This document shows, piece after piece, positions 4,263 through 5,365 of a stretch of DNA of 5,365 nucleotides. The notes under the pieces were generated by a model. That model worked only from the letters and a program-made list of their open reading frames with translations. It made no database searches and was not told where the DNA came from. Made by a program: the position numbers and the translations under genes. Origin of the DNA: Candidatus Nomurabacteria bacterium. Lineage in GTDB: Bacteria > Patescibacteriota > Minisyncoccia > Phycocordibacterales > PALSA-1337. How positions within the stretch are numbered: position 1 is the stretch's first letter; every line of letters starts with the position of its first letter. The stretch covers positions 1 to 5,365 of the forward strand of contig CALRCS010000049.1 of assembly GCA_943354625.1 (NCBI GenBank). Direction: 5' to 3'.

Positions 4263-4712
4263 ATGGCATTCCCAGCCAAAAAACAAATAAAAAAATGGGA
4301 AAAAAAAGGGAGTATGTTATTTGGATTCATTGTAATACTTGTTGGTGCGGGGTTCATTTTTCTCGCATTTAAATATGATGTTCGAAGCAATTTCGGTGGT
4401 TTTGGGGCTACTGTTGGTGGTTTAATCTGCTTTTTTGGCCTCGGATGGTCTATTGTTTTATTGTGTCTCTCTATTGCCGGAGTATTCGCGGATAGTTCGG
4501 TGTTGGACGACGGGAGTTACTACAAGGTTTTATCGGTGACACAAGACCCCAATGACCCTATGACCCAATATGTTATATATTCCTTGAATAAAGAGAAAGT
4601 CAGGGATTTACGACTTAAGACAAAGGGCACAAACAGCATCCCAACTGGGATGGTCAGATGGGATTCGAAGGATGGTATTTTTGTTTCCCTTTCGGCCGAA
4701 GTTTCGAAATGA
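4263..4712 (+). CDS. Hypothetical two-TM membrane protein (149 aa)
   Basis: I do not recognise the family. The N terminus is lysine-rich (KKQIKKWEKKG), followed by two membrane helices, ~18-36 (MLFGFIVILVGAGFIFLAF) and ~48-76 (GATVGGLICFFGLGWSIVLL and on to VFA). The positive N terminus suggests that both ends face the cytoplasm. The remaining ~73 residues form a soluble domain with beta-type stretches (SYYKVLSV, QYVIYSLN, GIFVSLSAEV). The fold of this tail is unknown. No ribosome-binding site precedes the ATG at 4263. An internal ATG at residue 18 has GGGAG in front of it but only one base away, too close to work well, and would remove the charged N terminus, so I prefer 4263. A clear promoter and a terminator make it a single-gene unit facing the repressor gene divergently and recG convergently. 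Confidence 0.72.
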   Translation: MAFPAKKQIKKWEKKGSMLFGFIVILVGAGFIFLAFKYDVRSNFGGFGATVGGLICFFGLGWSIVLLCLSIAGVFADSSVLDDGSYYKVLSVTQDPNDPMTQYVIYSLNKEKVRDLRLKTKGTNSIPTGMVRWDSKDGIFVSLSAEVSK

Positions 4713-4760
4713 GGAAAGGTAACAAGGTTATTATAGGAGCGAGGTTCAATCCCAAGCTCC

Positions 4761-4787
4761 AGCCACGCAGAGATGTGTGGTTTTTTT
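4761..4787 (+). terminator. Rho-independent terminator of the membrane-protein gene
   Basis: CCACGC (4763-4768) pairs with GTGTGG (4775-4780) around a 6-base loop, with one wobble and two further weak pairs at the base, then seven T residues (4781-4787). It lies about 50 bases after the TGA and stops transcription heading into recG from the opposite side. Confidence 0.82.
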
Positions 4788-4821
4788 GTTTATATTTGTT
4801 TATTAGAAAATAATTTTTACT

Positions 4822-4874
4822 CTATTCCCAATGCAGTGCATTCTTTTGCCTTTCTTTTAATTCCTTTTTTACTT
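4822..4874 (-). repeat. Right direct repeat: 3' end of recG
   Basis: The final 16 codons and stop of the intact recG, matching 1990-2042 at 51 of 53 positions. The copy includes the 13-bp palindrome AATGCA-G-TGCATT at 4830-4842. In an integration model this copy would be carried by the element and would restore the gene. Confidence 0.85.
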
Positions 4875-5365
4875 GAGGATATTTTTTAATTTCTATATCT
4901 GTCTCAACTATATTCCTCGCTTCTGTTCGTGCTGCTTCTACCATCTTTAGATTTTGTAGAGCTTCCATTGCTATATCAGAAACACCCCATTGTTTTCCGC
5001 CAGAAAGTTCTCCAGCACCACGGAATTTTAGATCATATTCGGCAAGTTCAAAACCATTCTTTGCAGTTTTGAGGGCCTTTAGCCGGTTGACTGTTTTTTG
5101 TGAATTTGTTTCAGCAAAGACATAACAATAAGCTTGATCATTTGAACGGATAACACGTCCACGGAGCTGGTGAAGTTGTGCAAGACCAAAGCGTTCTGCG
5201 CCTTCGATTATTATGACTGTGGCATTTGGTACATTTACTCCGACTTCGACTACTGATGTGGCGCAGAGAATATGAATTTTTCCAGCTTTGAAGTCAAGCA
5301 TTATTTTATCTTTTTCTGCTGGTTTCATTTTGCTATGAAGAATTCCAATTTCATATTCTTGAAAC
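4822..5365 (-). CDS. recG: ATP-dependent DNA helicase RecG, C-terminal part (5' truncated by window edge)
   Basis: RecG remodels stalled replication forks and Holliday junctions. The last ~180 residues are present; the frame is open to the window edge and starts there with FQEYEIGILHSKMKPAEKD, so the ATG at 5328 is internal. Visible are the helicase C-terminal domain with ILCATSVVEVGVNVPNAT (motif V region), the AERFGLAQLHQLRGR block (motif VI), and the RecG-specific NGFELAEYDLKFRGAGEL stretch followed by GGKQWG, corresponding to the TRG/wedge-coupling motif. The protein ends in a charged helix (KKELKERQKNALHWE). Motif VI reads QLRGRVIRS rather than the usual QLRGRVGRG, an Ile in place of a highly conserved Gly. 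Stop is TAG (complement of 4822-4824). Its last 53 bases are duplicated at 1990-2042. G+C in samples is about 43-48%. Confidence 0.95.
   Translation of the reverse strand, partial: FQEYEIGILHSKMKPAEKDKIMLDFKAGKIHILCATSVVEVGVNVPNATVIIIEGAERFGLAQLHQLRGRVIRSNDQAYCYVFAETNSQKTVNRLKALKTAKNGFELAEYDLKFRGAGELSGGKQWGVSDIAMEALQNLKMVEAARTEARNIVETDIEIKKYPQVKKELKERQKNALHWE

Larger units (their letters stand above)
1990..4874. mobile_element. Possible small island bounded by recG 3'-end direct repeats
   Basis: The two recG-end repeats lie 2,832 bases apart in direct orientation. The intact recG sits outside the right edge and a bare copy of its last 16 codons marks the left edge, the classic footprint of an element that inserts at the 3' end of a gene and restores it. 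Cargo would be the AstE/AspA-like hydrolase, the GNAT enzyme, the TrpR-like repressor and the membrane protein. No integrase, transposase or relaxase is present, so this would be a non-autonomous or decayed element. A simple segmental duplication or rearrangement is the main alternative. Confidence 0.4.

Noticed and set aside
4736..4766. tRNA or tmRNA 3'-end-like sequence (GGTTCAATCC, then GCTCC and CCA-like ends)
   Set aside because: The T-arm stem around TTCAATC has two mismatches of five pairs, no matching 5' acceptor half is seen, and the upstream bases are coding sequence. Resemblance is judged accidental.
1990..4874. Insertion sequence or CRISPR array
   Set aside because: There is no transposase, no terminal inverted repeats at the block edges, and no regularly spaced repeats.

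Overview
The window holds two partial housekeeping genes at its edges (the end of tyrS on the left, the end of recG on the right) with six complete small genes between them. Reading frames are dense and intergenic gaps short. Shine-Dalgarno sequences are mostly weak or absent, and TAA, TAG and TGA all act as stops, so this is not a UGA-recoded lineage. The style of the small proteins, notably the GNAT enzyme with a built-in zinc ribbon and the short OB-like protein, resembles Candidate Phyla Radiation / Parcubacteria-type bacteria. That assignment is inference from recalled family resemblance, not a search.

Left part (1-1990): the end of tyrosyl-tRNA synthetase, a 110-base gap with a candidate promoter and a nested hairpin, then a compact three-gene plus-strand operon: an 85-residue OB-like protein, a 299-residue ParB-domain protein with a predicted HTH, and a 92-residue winged-helix-like protein. 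The operon ends in a strong GNRA-loop terminator. A perfect 19-bp palindrome with an extra half-site lies inside the 3' end of the ParB-like gene, like a parS site. No ParA is seen.

Middle part (1990-4874): this block is bounded by two direct repeats of 53 bp (51 identical), each carrying the last 16 codons and stop of recG. The right copy is the true end of recG; the left copy is an orphan fragment. The layout is what integration at the 3' end of a gene leaves behind, so the 2.8-kb block may be a small island or its remnant, although no integrase is present. It carries an AstE/AspA-type metal-dependent hydrolase (+), a GNAT acetyltransferase (-), a TrpR/YerC-like repressor (-) and a two-TM membrane protein (+). 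The repressor gene has a promoter with an overlapping palindrome just before its start codon, which suggests a leaderless, self-repressed transcript. Between the repressor and acetyltransferase genes, three complementary arms can form mutually exclusive hairpins, one of them a terminator.

Right part (4822-5365): the C-terminal helicase region of RecG on the minus strand, with motif VI and the TRG-like wedge motif recognisable. Its motif VI has Ile where a Gly is normally found. Convergent terminators separate the blocks, and no gene-free stretch exceeds 300 bases.
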